Part shown: piece after piece, positions 1-5,046 of the stretch | Position numbering within the stretch: the first letter of the stretch is position 1 | How the letters are laid out: each line of letters opens with the position of its first letter | Source of the DNA: Eubacteriales Family XIII. Incertae Sedis bacterium | GTDB lineage: Bacteria > Bacillota > Clostridia > Peptostreptococcales > Anaerovoracaceae | Assembly (NCBI GenBank): GCA_031278255.1 | Contig: JAITKU010000259.1 | Coordinates: 1 to 5,046 of the forward strand | DNA length: 5,046 nt | Direction of reading: 5' to 3' | Made by a program: the position numbers and the translations under genes | Notes under the pieces: model-generated | The model's input: the letters and a program-made list of their open reading frames with translations, nothing else | The model's database searches: none | What the model was told of the DNA's origin: nothing

Positions 1-77
1 AGAGAATGCGCCTGTCGGATATCAAACGGGCGCTCGGAAAGGCCAAGAGACACAGCGACCCGCGCGACGCCCCCTGA
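1..77 (+). CDS. Possible 3' end of an upstream plus-strand gene (unidentified)
   Basis: In the frame ending with TGA at 75-77, the first 77 bases read as a short tail with sequence RMRLSDIKRALGKAKRHSDP just before its last four residues (RDAP). Codons mostly end in G or C, as in the confirmed genes of the window, and the stop falls just before the sequence turns AT-rich. The tail is basic and probably helical, and no family can be named from it. The other two plus frames and the minus strand are also open over this short GC-rich stretch, so the call rests on codon bias and position only. If real, this gene converges on the minus-strand DUF4125 operon. Confidence 0.3.
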   Translation, partial: RMRLSDIKRALGKAKRHSDPRDAP

Positions 78-243
78 GTCCGTCCGGCGTCCAAGGCCGC
101 GATTCAAACGCCCCGACAAACAGAAATTAATGGAAAAATTACATATATAAGGAAATTTTGCAAGCGGCCGCCGCGCCCGCGGAAAGGGGCCGGCCGCTTC
201 CGCACCCCGCGCGCGAAACGCGAACGCAACGCGCAAAAACCGC
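78..243. other. Intergenic region with an AT-rich island and GC-rich hairpin
   Basis: No convincing gene is present. The stretch from about 125 to 160 is strikingly AT-rich for this window and includes catatataagg and a weak inverted repeat (AAAATT at 135-140 with AATTTT at 154-159). It is followed by the GC-rich inverted repeat listed separately. It lies downstream of the minus-strand operon and possibly downstream of a plus-strand gene, so a role in transcription termination is the simplest reading. It holds no recognisable tRNA or repeat array. Confidence 0.5.
162..199 (-). terminator. Candidate hairpin terminator after the DUF4125 operon
   Basis: AAGCGGCCG at 162-170 pairs perfectly with CGGCCGCTT at 191-199 (9 bp). 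Inside the loop, CCGC at 171-174 can pair with GCGG at 179-182. Read on the minus strand, the hairpin begins about 45 nt after the DUF4125 stop codon and is followed by GCAAAATTTCC. That is AT-rich but is not a clean run of T, so it is at best a non-canonical intrinsic terminator. A chance palindrome in GC-rich DNA is the alternative. Confidence 0.35.
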
Positions 244-861
244 TCAGGCGTCCGCTTCACGAAGCCGGGCTTCGGCGTCGTCGAGCGAGGCAAAGCCGTA
301 TCTTCGCATGGTGTTTTCGAGAATCATGCGCGCGATGTTGCGCTTCGACGCGGAAAGCCGGGACAGGTAATCGAGGCAGAGGCGCAGCGTGCGAACCGAA
401 AAGCTTGAAAACTCGCCGAGCATATAGGACTCTGCGGAGGGGTAGCCGTCCGTTTGCTGCGCGCGGCGCAGCGGCCGTCCCCGCGCGGTGAGCAGGGGGT
501 AGGCCTCCGCGATTTCGTCCGAGGCCGCCAAGCACAGGTCCGTGATCCGCCGGACGAGGGCCTTCTTTTCGTCGGATACGGGCGGCAGCCGGTCCTTGAT
601 CGCTTGAAATTCGAGCGGCGCGGTGTATTCCATGATATAGGCGTACTTCTCCGTAAGGAGGTTGCGCCCCTGCGCCGCGGCCGCGTCGAGATCGGCGAGG
701 TAGGCCAAAAGCAGTTCCTCGCTCCAGGCCTCAAATTGGCTTCTGCGCATGATATCAAAGGTTTCGCGGTCGTCCTGACAGGCGGCGCGGCCCGACACGT
801 TCTCCACCCCGTCGAACATCTCCCATTCGATCGCGATGATTTTGTCCGTCAAATCTTTCAT
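244..861 (-). CDS. DUF4125 family protein
   Basis: This 205-residue protein matches my recollection of the DUF4125 family over its full length; the biochemical function is unknown. The family-like N-terminal block runs from about residue 11 to 42: EWEMFDGVEN, then GRAACQDD (24-31), then FDIMRRSQ (35-42). A second conserved block, EKYAYIMEYTAP, lies at 71-82. The rest appears mostly alpha-helical, with no signal peptide or membrane segment, so it should be cytoplasmic. W13, Q29, D30, D31, R39 and Q42 stand out as polar or aromatic candidates for a functional site. The protein contains no histidine, which rules out a classic HEPN RxxxxH nuclease site. The start is well supported: AAGGAGG at 868-874 sits 6 nt upstream of the ATG. 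It is the last gene of the cassette, 36 nt after the DUF4037 gene, and the two families are expected to act together. Confidence 0.9.
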   Translation of the reverse strand: MKDLTDKIIAIEWEMFDGVENVSGRAACQDDRETFDIMRRSQFEAWSEELLLAYLADLDAAAAQGRNLLTEKYAYIMEYTAPLEFQAIKDRLPPVSDEKKALVRRITDLCLAASDEIAEAYPLLTARGRPLRRAQQTDGYPSAESYMLGEFSSFSVRTLRLCLDYLSRLSASKRNIARMILENTMRRYGFASLDDAEARLREADA

Positions 862-897
862 CCTTGCCCTCCTTGCGTCCTTTGCGGCCGGTCGCCG

Positions 898-1824
898 CTA
901 CTCCGCCATCAGATGCAGCGCCCTGATCCGCTCGTCCGCAATGCCGCGCATGATCGCGGCGCCGTGGTCGAGCAGGAAATCGCCGTTTGCGGACGTGAGT
1001 CCCCGCGCCCGCAGCACCTCGATCGCGCGGGCGCAGAAATCCTCGATCAGATCGATCCTGCGCCGCGCCGCCGCATCCTCGGCGCAGAGCGCGCCGAGGA
1101 GCGCGTGGGCCTCCGGAAAGATTTCCATATCCCGGAGACTGCGATGCGCCCACTTGTACCACGGCGTATAGCGCCTGTTCAACAGGTGTACCATGGAGCA
1201 GGCCGCTCCGACAAACTCCGACAGCGCGCGCAGGGCGGCGGCCGTCTCGCCCCGTTTCACGCAGCGCGCGTAATTGTATTGGCCGGCCTGTCCCATGCGC
1301 GCGGCGCGCGCGGCCAGCTTTTTCAGACGTATATCCTCGGGATAGAATTCCAGCAGGCGCTTTCGGATCGCGCCGAAAGCCCCGAGTTCGTCCTCGAACA
1401 CGGCGCCGCTCACGGCCGCCGACAGGAAATGCTCGGGGATATTGCGCCATTCGTTCAGGCTTTCGGGGGCGCGCGGCAGGCCCGTGAATTTCATATAGAA
1501 GCGCGTGAAAGGCATGGCGGACAGCCGCTGTTCGCCGTAACTCACGGGGTCCCGCGCGGCATAGCCCATAAAGCTTTGCGGCAGCGCCCCGTACGCCGCC
1601 CGCAGCGCCGCGCCGATCTCCGCCTCGTCCTCGTCCGTCAGCCACATGCAGAAGCCGGGGCCGAAATCGTGATCCCGTGAAAGCGCGTCGTCGAAGCCGA
1701 GGCAGTCCGAGCCTTCCCCCGCGAGGCCGCAGGCAACGCGGTCCCTGTGCCGCGGAAAATCCCGCGCCAGCATATCCCTGCCGCAATGCAGGTAATAGCT
1801 CTCGGCCAATTCCAGTCCTTTCAT
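898..1824 (-). CDS. DUF4037 family protein, probable nucleotidyltransferase-fold enzyme
   Basis: This 308-residue protein matches the DUF4037 family, which I place in the nucleotidyltransferase superfamily. The N-terminal domain shows the diagnostic signature: G38-S39 in GLAGEGSD, then D51 and D53 in SRDHDF, followed by PGFCMWL. This is the hG[GS]...DxD arrangement that binds nucleotide and metal in this fold. An acidic pair, E144-D145 (in VFEDELGAF), is a plausible third metal ligand. The C-terminal half is helical and includes LNRRYTPWYKWAHR at 215-228, which resembles the helical C-terminal domains of other small nucleotidyltransferases. The active site therefore looks intact, but the substrate (protein, RNA or small molecule) is not evident. 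The gene starts 4 nt after the TPR stop with only a weak ribosome-binding site, so translational coupling is likely. No membrane segment or signal peptide is seen. Confidence 0.9.
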   Translation of the reverse strand: MKGLELAESYYLHCGRDMLARDFPRHRDRVACGLAGEGSDCLGFDDALSRDHDFGPGFCMWLTDEDEAEIGAALRAAYGALPQSFMGYAARDPVSYGEQRLSAMPFTRFYMKFTGLPRAPESLNEWRNIPEHFLSAAVSGAVFEDELGAFGAIRKRLLEFYPEDIRLKKLAARAARMGQAGQYNYARCVKRGETAAALRALSEFVGAACSMVHLLNRRYTPWYKWAHRSLRDMEIFPEAHALLGALCAEDAAARRRIDLIEDFCARAIEVLRARGLTSANGDFLLDHGAAIMRGIADERIRALHLMAE

Positions 1825-1828
1825 GCGC

Positions 1829-2782
1829 CTATTCTTCGCCCCGCCCGCCCGCGTCCGCCGCCGCGCGCGCGAGGGTGTCCGCCTCCTGCGCGGCGTCCCG
1901 CGTGATCTTGTGGTCCGCGCCGAAAACCCTGTGAAACACGCCGGCCGCCTCGCGCATGAAGCGCAGCGCCGCGTCGCGGTCCCCTATGCGGGCGCTCAGG
2001 CGCGCCATGTTCCGGCGGCACACGCCGTAGTCGGCGTTCTCGCCGAACATGGCTTTCGTCCTGTCCGCAGCGTCCCGCAGGCAGACCATCGCTTCGCCGT
2101 TCTCTCCCGCCGACGCGAGCATCGCGGCCCGGCTGTTCAGCGCGGCCGCAAAATGCGCGCTCTCGTAGGGCAGCGCGCGAAACAGCTCGATCGCCCGTTC
2201 CAACAGCGCCGCGGCCTCGTCCGCCTTTCCGCCCTCCGCGCAGAGCGCCGCCAGATTGGCGCAGGCCGTCGCCGTTTCCTCCTTGCGGTCCGCAAGCCCC
2301 TCGAGGATGTGCAGGGTCTGCCGCAGATAGGCGGCGGCCTTTTCCGCCTCGCCGGTACCCCGGTAGAGCAGGGCGATGTTGTTCAGCGCGCCGGCGTAGA
2401 GGTAATCGTCCCGCTCCGGCAGAGCGTCGTATATCCTTATGGAATGCAGGAACAGTTCCAGCGCGCGGTCCGTGTCGCCCATCATGCGGTACGTGTTTGC
2501 CATGTTCGTAAGATTCGAGGCGTAGTTCACCGATTCCTTGCCGAAGAGTTCCGCAATCAGTTCCTCCGCTTTCCGAAAGGCGCGCAGGGAGTCCGCATAC
2601 CGGCTGACGCCCCGATAATAGCTGCCGAACTCGCACATGCAGAGCATGTACTCGGCATTCACGCCGCCGTCTTTCTTGACGGTTTCCTCCGCCATTTCGG
2701 TCAGGAAGCCCTCGACGGCGCCCTCCTCCCCCGAAGCGTATATCGTATCCAGGAGCGCGTAAAAATCTTCTGCTGTTTTCAT
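1829..2782 (-). CDS. Tetratricopeptide repeat (TPR) protein, first gene of the DUF4037/DUF4125 cassette
   Basis: This 317-residue, probably cytoplasmic protein is made almost wholly of helical TPR units with about 42-residue spacing, like the kinesin-light-chain-type (TPR_12) repeats. Units are seen at about 45-80, 87-121, 129-163, 170-205, 211-247 and 252-289. Each has an N/A-x-L/A-A-x-x-Y/L first helix and an A-[LA]-x-[LF] second helix; examples are NMANTYRMMGDTDRALELF and NNIALLYRGTGEAEKAAAYL. The first ~40 residues are an acidic helical cap, and the C-terminus ends in a low-complexity Ala/Gly/Glu tail. TPR arrays bind proteins, so the likely job is a scaffold or sensor for the two enzymes encoded downstream; this is inference. 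The ATG is preceded by AAAGGA (2792-2797 on the opposite strand) at 9 nt. A long leader and a near-consensus promoter lie upstream. Confidence 0.9.
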   Translation of the reverse strand: MKTAEDFYALLDTIYASGEEGAVEGFLTEMAEETVKKDGGVNAEYMLCMCEFGSYYRGVSRYADSLRAFRKAEELIAELFGKESVNYASNLTNMANTYRMMGDTDRALELFLHSIRIYDALPERDDYLYAGALNNIALLYRGTGEAEKAAAYLRQTLHILEGLADRKEETATACANLAALCAEGGKADEAAALLERAIELFRALPYESAHFAAALNSRAAMLASAGENGEAMVCLRDAADRTKAMFGENADYGVCRRNMARLSARIGDRDAALRFMREAAGVFHRVFGADHKITRDAAQEADTLARAAADAGGRGEE

Positions 2783-2901
2783 GTGAATGTTTCCTTTCGA
2801 TTTTGCGCAGGTCCGCGGCGAATATGCCTAAGCCGCCCGTCCGGAGGCCAATCCCGCGGCCCGCGCGCCGGCGCGTACGCGGGGCACCCGTTCTGTCTTT
2901 C
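2783..2901 (-). other. Long 5' leader of the TPR operon with GC-rich palindromes
   Basis: If transcription starts about 7 nt past the -10 box, the mRNA carries an untranslated leader of about 119 nt. It contains overlapping palindromes: CGCGCCGGCGCG at 2864-2875 and CGCGTACGCG at 2872-2881. CCCGCG at 2860-2865 can also pair with CGCGGG at 2878-2883, an alternative to the other two foldings. I recognise no known riboswitch or T-box and see no terminator U-tract. The structure may affect translation or simply reflect GC-rich spacer DNA. Confidence 0.4.
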
Positions 2902-2907
2902 ATTGTA

Positions 2908-2936
2908 ATTGTATAGGTGTCGTTCGGATTTGTCAA
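2908..2936 (-). promoter_or_regulatory. Sigma-70-type promoter of the TPR/DUF4037/DUF4125 operon
   Basis: On the minus strand the sequence reads TTGACA (2931-2936), a 17-nt spacer, then TACAAT (2908-2913). This is a perfect -35 box and a 5/6 -10 box at the optimal distance. The second hexamer is immediately repeated as another TACAAT at 2902-2907. The site lies in an AT-rich island and points at the TPR gene, with no other gene between. By sequence it should be a strong constitutive-type promoter unless repressed. Its -35 box overlaps a weaker promoter candidate on the opposite strand. Confidence 0.8.
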
Positions 2937-2951
2937 TATGCGGGATATAAG
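2923..2951 (+). promoter_or_regulatory. Candidate rightward promoter for the EIIC gene (upstream option)
   Basis: TTCGGA at 2923-2928, a 17-nt spacer and TATAAG at 2946-2951 form a weak -35 (3/6) with a good -10 (5/6). It directly overlaps the -35 region of the leftward promoter, so polymerase could not occupy both at once. The start site would be about 46 nt upstream of the EIIC ATG. Confidence 0.3.
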
Positions 2952-2953
2952 CG

Positions 2954-2982
2954 TTGCTTTCTTTCCCGTTTGCCGGTATGAT
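2954..2982 (+). promoter_or_regulatory. Candidate rightward promoter for the EIIC gene (downstream option)
   Basis: TTGCTT at 2954-2959, a 17-nt spacer and TATGAT at 2977-2982 give a half-match -35 (TTG conserved) and a 5/6 -10 box. Transcription would begin near 2989, just at the ribosome-binding site, giving a leader of about 16 nt. It is as plausible as the upstream option, and only one of the two need be real. Confidence 0.35.
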
Positions 2983-2988
2983 TGTGAT

Positions 2989-2995
2989 AAAGGAG
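2989..2995 (+). promoter_or_regulatory. Ribosome-binding site fixing the EIIC start codon
   Basis: AAAGGAG lies 9 nt upstream of the ATG at 3005. This favours that start over the in-frame TTG at 2954, which would add 17 residues (MLSFPFAGMIVIKETAS) translated through the Shine-Dalgarno sequence itself and has no good site of its own. Confidence 0.8.
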
Positions 2996-3004
2996 ACAGC
3001 CTCT

Positions 3005-4423
3005 ATGCAGACCGCAACCGATCTGTTCCGGTATATACAGGAGTACCTCGGCGTTTCGGCGCTCACGATCGCGCTCCTCGCGCTCATCGGGCTTTGCTTC
3101 GGCCTGCCGGCGGGCAAGACCGTTCGCGCCGCTTTTGCGGCGGGCGCGGGTTTCGCCGGACTCGGACTCCTGCTCGGCGCGCTCGAGGGCGTACTCGTGC
3201 CGGCGGTGCAGGCCATAGCCGAAAGCAGCGGCCTGTCCGCGGAAATCATCGATATCGGCGAGCCGCCCTTTGCGGCTGTCGTTTCCGCGTCCCCAATCGG
3301 CGTGTGGATTCTCCCGCTCGGGATCGCGGTCAACCTGTTGCTGCTCGCGACGAATACCACGCAAACGATCAACATCGACCTCCTGAGTTATCGGTATTTC
3401 GCCTATACCGGCGTCATGGTGCAGAACGCGGCGAACAGCTGTCCGATAGGTCTTGCCGCCGCCGCGCTCAACATGGTCGTCGTCATGATCCTGGCGGACG
3501 GGGCGGCGTCCGGACTCGAAAGGAACGCGGGCTTGCGCGGCGTTTCCATGCCGCACGGTTTTGCCGCCGTGTTCGTTCCCGTGGCGCGCGTCATGAACAG
3601 GATCGTGGATTACCTGCCGGGCCTGAACAGGCTGAAAGCCGATATGAATCTCCTGCAAAAGCGCCTCGGCGTCTTTGGCGAGCCGGCCCTGCTCGGCTTC
3701 GCGTTCGGCTTCGCAATCGTCTTTGCCGCAAGGCCGGGCGCCGTTCCCGACCGCATTGCCGACGCGCTCGCGGCCGCCGTGCAGACGGCCGCCGTATTCG
3801 CGCTGGCGCCCAAAACGCTTTCCTTTCTGATACGGCAGGTCCGGCCGTTTTCCAACGCGGCGGAGACCCGCCTGCAGAGGCGGCGCAAGAACCGCGGCCG
3901 TGTCTTTATCGGGCCGGACGCCGTTTGCGGACTCGGACAGCCGCTCGTCCTGACCTGCACGCCGATCCTCATGCTGTTCAGCGTATTCCTCGCCGTCATT
4001 CTGCCCGGCGACCGCATGTTGCCCTTTGCCGGACTCGCCTTTGTCCCGTATATACTCGTTGCGGTCCTCCCGGTCACGGGAGGCGCTTTCTTCCGCACCC
4101 TCCTCGTCGCCGCGGCGACGACGGCCGTCATGCTCTGCTGCGGGAGCGGCATGGCGGACGCCCTTATGCGCGCGGCGGCCGAAGTCGGAACCGAGGCTTA
4201 CGCGGGGTACACGGGCAGTTTTTCGAGCGTACAGGCCGCCAACCCGCTGACATGGGCTATGACCGCGCTCGGCAGCTTACAGTATACCGGCCTCGCGATC
4301 ATGGCGGTGCTTACCCTCGGATTCGCGCTGCAAAATCGCGGCCGGATCGTCAAGGAGGCCAAGAAAGCGGCCGAAAAGCGCGCGAACGCCGCGCGAAAGA
4401 ACGCGGCCGAAAAGCGCACATGA
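3005..4423 (+). CDS. PTS system EIIC component, galactitol (GatC) family
   Basis: This 472-residue polytopic membrane protein aligns from memory with Escherichia coli GatC (about 450 residues), the membrane channel subunit of the galactitol phosphotransferase system. It should move a sugar or polyol across the cytoplasmic membrane while a partner EIIB phosphorylates it. Family landmarks appear in order: INIDLLSYR (122-130; GatC has VNVDIW), SMPHG (181-185; AIPHG), PGLNRLKAD (205-213; PGVNRIKFS), FGEP (224-227; identical), FIGPDAVCGLGQP (301-313; FLIGLDPALLLGH) and ILPGDRMLPFAGLA (332-345). Many hydrophobic segments span the protein, for example 15-34, 42-62, 97-116, 228-242, 317-334 and 343-357. 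An unusual Lys/Arg/Ala-rich cytoplasmic tail (446-472) extends the C-terminus. The substrate is uncertain, since galactitol is only the family name. No EIIA or EIIB is seen nearby. The stop overlaps the next start as ATGA. Confidence 0.92.
   Translation: MQTATDLFRYIQEYLGVSALTIALLALIGLCFGLPAGKTVRAAFAAGAGFAGLGLLLGALEGVLVPAVQAIAESSGLSAEIIDIGEPPFAAVVSASPIGVWILPLGIAVNLLLLATNTTQTINIDLLSYRYFAYTGVMVQNAANSCPIGLAAAALNMVVVMILADGAASGLERNAGLRGVSMPHGFAAVFVPVARVMNRIVDYLPGLNRLKADMNLLQKRLGVFGEPALLGFAFGFAIVFAARPGAVPDRIADALAAAVQTAAVFALAPKTLSFLIRQVRPFSNAAETRLQRRRKNRGRVFIGPDAVCGLGQPLVLTCTPILMLFSVFLAVILPGDRMLPFAGLAFVPYILVAVLPVTGGAFFRTLLVAAATTAVMLCCGSGMADALMRAAAEVGTEAYAGYTGSFSSVQAANPLTWAMTALGSLQYTGLAIMAVLTLGFALQNRGRIVKEAKKAAEKRANAARKNAAEKRT
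4367..4417 (+). repeat. 15-bp direct repeat in the EIIC C-terminal tail coding sequence
   Basis: GCGGCCGAAAAGCGC occurs at 4367-4381 and again at 4403-4417, 36 bp apart and in the same reading frame. Each copy encodes AAEKR. The match extends leftwards to 21 bp with one mismatch. The copies flank a similar NAARKN segment, so the basic tail looks like a duplicated helical unit. A small local duplication explains it best. Confidence 0.7.
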
Positions 4424-5046
4424 ACGCTCTGCGCTGCGTTTTTACCGATTTGGACGGCAGTCTCTTGAACGCGGAACATCGGATCGGCGAAGCGGACCTG
4501 GCCGCGATCAAGACCTTAAAGCGCCGCGGTATCCCCGTGTTTCTCACGACCGGACGGCATGTTTTGTTCGCGCGGGACGCGGCCGCGGCGGTGGGCTTCG
4601 ACCTGCCGGTGTGCGCCTGCAACGGCGGCCATATATACGATTTCAGTGCCGGGGAAACGCTGTTTTCGCGCGCGATCGCGCGGCCTCTCGCCGCGCGGAT
4701 ATTCGCCTTTCTCGCGGAGGGCGGCTTCGATTATGTGATTTACACGCCGCGGCGGGCGGTGTTTCGCGCGCGGGAGGGCCGCTATCGTCACCGGGAGAGG
4801 CTGAACGCGTCCTTTGCGCCGGAAAACCGCTTCACGCCCCATTTCGTGACGGACGGCTTTGACCCAAGCGAAGAGGATATTCTCAAATTCCTCGTCCGCC
4901 ATGACGCGCCGCAGGCGCTCGCGCGAAAGATCGGCGCGCGGCTCGGCGCGGACGCCGCCTTGCTCTGCATGTCCCGCTCCGGCGCGGCGCTCCTCGATAT
5001 CAACGCGGCGGGCGTCAACAAGGGCGAGGCCGCGCGGCTGCTCGCG
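4420..5046 (+). CDS. Cof-type HAD-IIB family hydrolase (3' end beyond window)
   Basis: The first 209 residues of a cytoplasmic haloacid-dehalogenase-superfamily phosphatase are present; family members usually have about 260-290. Motif I is FTDLDGSLL with nucleophile D10 and acid/base D12. Motif II is the threonine in FLTTGR (41-46). The NGG at 68-70 is typical of Cof proteins, and the following C2-type cap spans roughly 80-180. The motif III lysine is probably K201 in GVNKGEA. The motif IV acidic pair (GDxxND) should lie just past the right edge. Such enzymes dephosphorylate sugar phosphates, pyridoxal phosphate or FMN-like compounds; the exact substrate cannot be read here. The ATG overlaps the EIIC stop by 4 nt and has no clear Shine-Dalgarno of its own, so translational coupling is likely. 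This suggests a phosphatase for the transporter's phosphorylated product. Confidence 0.93.
   Translation, partial: MNALRCVFTDLDGSLLNAEHRIGEADLAAIKTLKRRGIPVFLTTGRHVLFARDAAAAVGFDLPVCACNGGHIYDFSAGETLFSRAIARPLAARIFAFLAEGGFDYVIYTPRRAVFRAREGRYRHRERLNASFAPENRFTPHFVTDGFDPSEEDILKFLVRHDAPQALARKIGARLGADAALLCMSRSGAALLDINAAGVNKGEAARLLA

Noticed and set aside
158..370. Small plus-strand frame of 70 codons with a TTG start
   Set aside because: No ribosome-binding site, a composition of Ala/Arg/Ser, and overlap with the conserved 3' end of the DUF4125 gene on the opposite strand.
244..861. DUF4125 as the HEPN toxin of an MNT/HEPN toxin-antitoxin pair
   Set aside because: A nucleotidyltransferase neighbour suggested it, but the protein has no histidine at all and so lacks the HEPN RxxxxH ribonuclease motif. 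Gene order and the TPR partner also differ from known MNT/HEPN pairs.
454..1680. Long plus-strand open frame (408 codons) opposite the DUF4125 and DUF4037 genes
   Set aside because: It is antisense to two recognisable families, spans the boundary between them, and its translation is Arg/Gly/Ala-rich with no family resemblance. This is typical of a shadow frame in GC-rich DNA.
755..1786. Minus-strand 343-codon frame overlapping the DUF4037 gene
   Set aside because: It is an alternative frame of the same region; only the DUF4037 frame shows the nucleotidyltransferase signature and the family-wide match.
1823..2908. Long plus-strand open frame (361 codons) opposite the TPR gene
   Set aside because: The minus strand encodes clear TPR units with regular spacing. 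The antisense product is a low-complexity basic sequence with no domain.
1821..2936. Minus-strand frame of 371 codons starting near the operon promoter and overlapping the TPR gene
   Set aside because: Most of it is a +1/-1 shadow of the TPR gene, rich in Arg and Gly. An ATG at 2901-2903 lies right at the expected transcription start, without a ribosome-binding site.
2954..3004. Upstream TTG start for the EIIC gene, adding 17 residues
   Set aside because: The extension runs through the AAAGGAG ribosome-binding site and has no good site of its own. The ATG at 3005 has ideal spacing and matches where GatC homologues begin.
4026..4250. Small plus-strand frame inside the EIIC gene
   Set aside because: It is an out-of-frame shadow of a conserved membrane protein with Ser/Arg-rich translation and no independent signals.

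Overview
The window is GC-rich throughout (roughly 60-65% by eye, with strong G/C preference at third codon positions) and is interrupted by two short AT-rich islands at about 125-160 and 2895-2990. The gene content is a DUF4125/DUF4037/TPR cassette, a galactitol-type PTS membrane subunit and a Cof-type HAD phosphatase. Together with the compact, coupled gene arrangement, this fits a GC-rich gut-associated Bacillota (Clostridia-like) chromosome. That assignment is an inference from gene families, since no rRNA or other taxonomic marker is present.

Layout. Positions 1-77 may hold the 3' tail of a plus-strand gene. Positions 78-243 are non-coding, with an AT-rich patch and a GC-rich hairpin just past the end of the minus-strand operon. 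Positions 244-2782 hold three tightly packed minus-strand genes, in transcription order: a 317-residue TPR protein, a 308-residue DUF4037 protein with an apparently intact nucleotidyltransferase (GS...DxD) signature, and a 205-residue DUF4125 protein. Positions 2783-3004 are a divergent intergenic region. It contains a near-consensus sigma-70-type promoter (TTGACA, 17 nt, TACAAT) firing leftwards into the operon. Weaker rightward promoter candidates overlap or adjoin it. From 3005 rightwards lie a GatC-like PTS EIIC gene and, overlapping it by ATGA, a Cof-type HAD-IIB hydrolase gene that runs off the right edge.

How the parts may work together. The minus-strand cassette looks like one functional unit: a TPR scaffold, a probable nucleotidyl- or other nucleotide-transferring enzyme, and a conserved helical partner of unknown function. 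It is the best candidate here for a poorly described system, but its substrate cannot be read from the sequence. The plus-strand pair suggests uptake of a polyol or sugar with a phosphatase made alongside. No EIIA or EIIB partner is visible, though one could lie beyond the window. The two transcription units share a compact divergent control region, so their promoters may compete.
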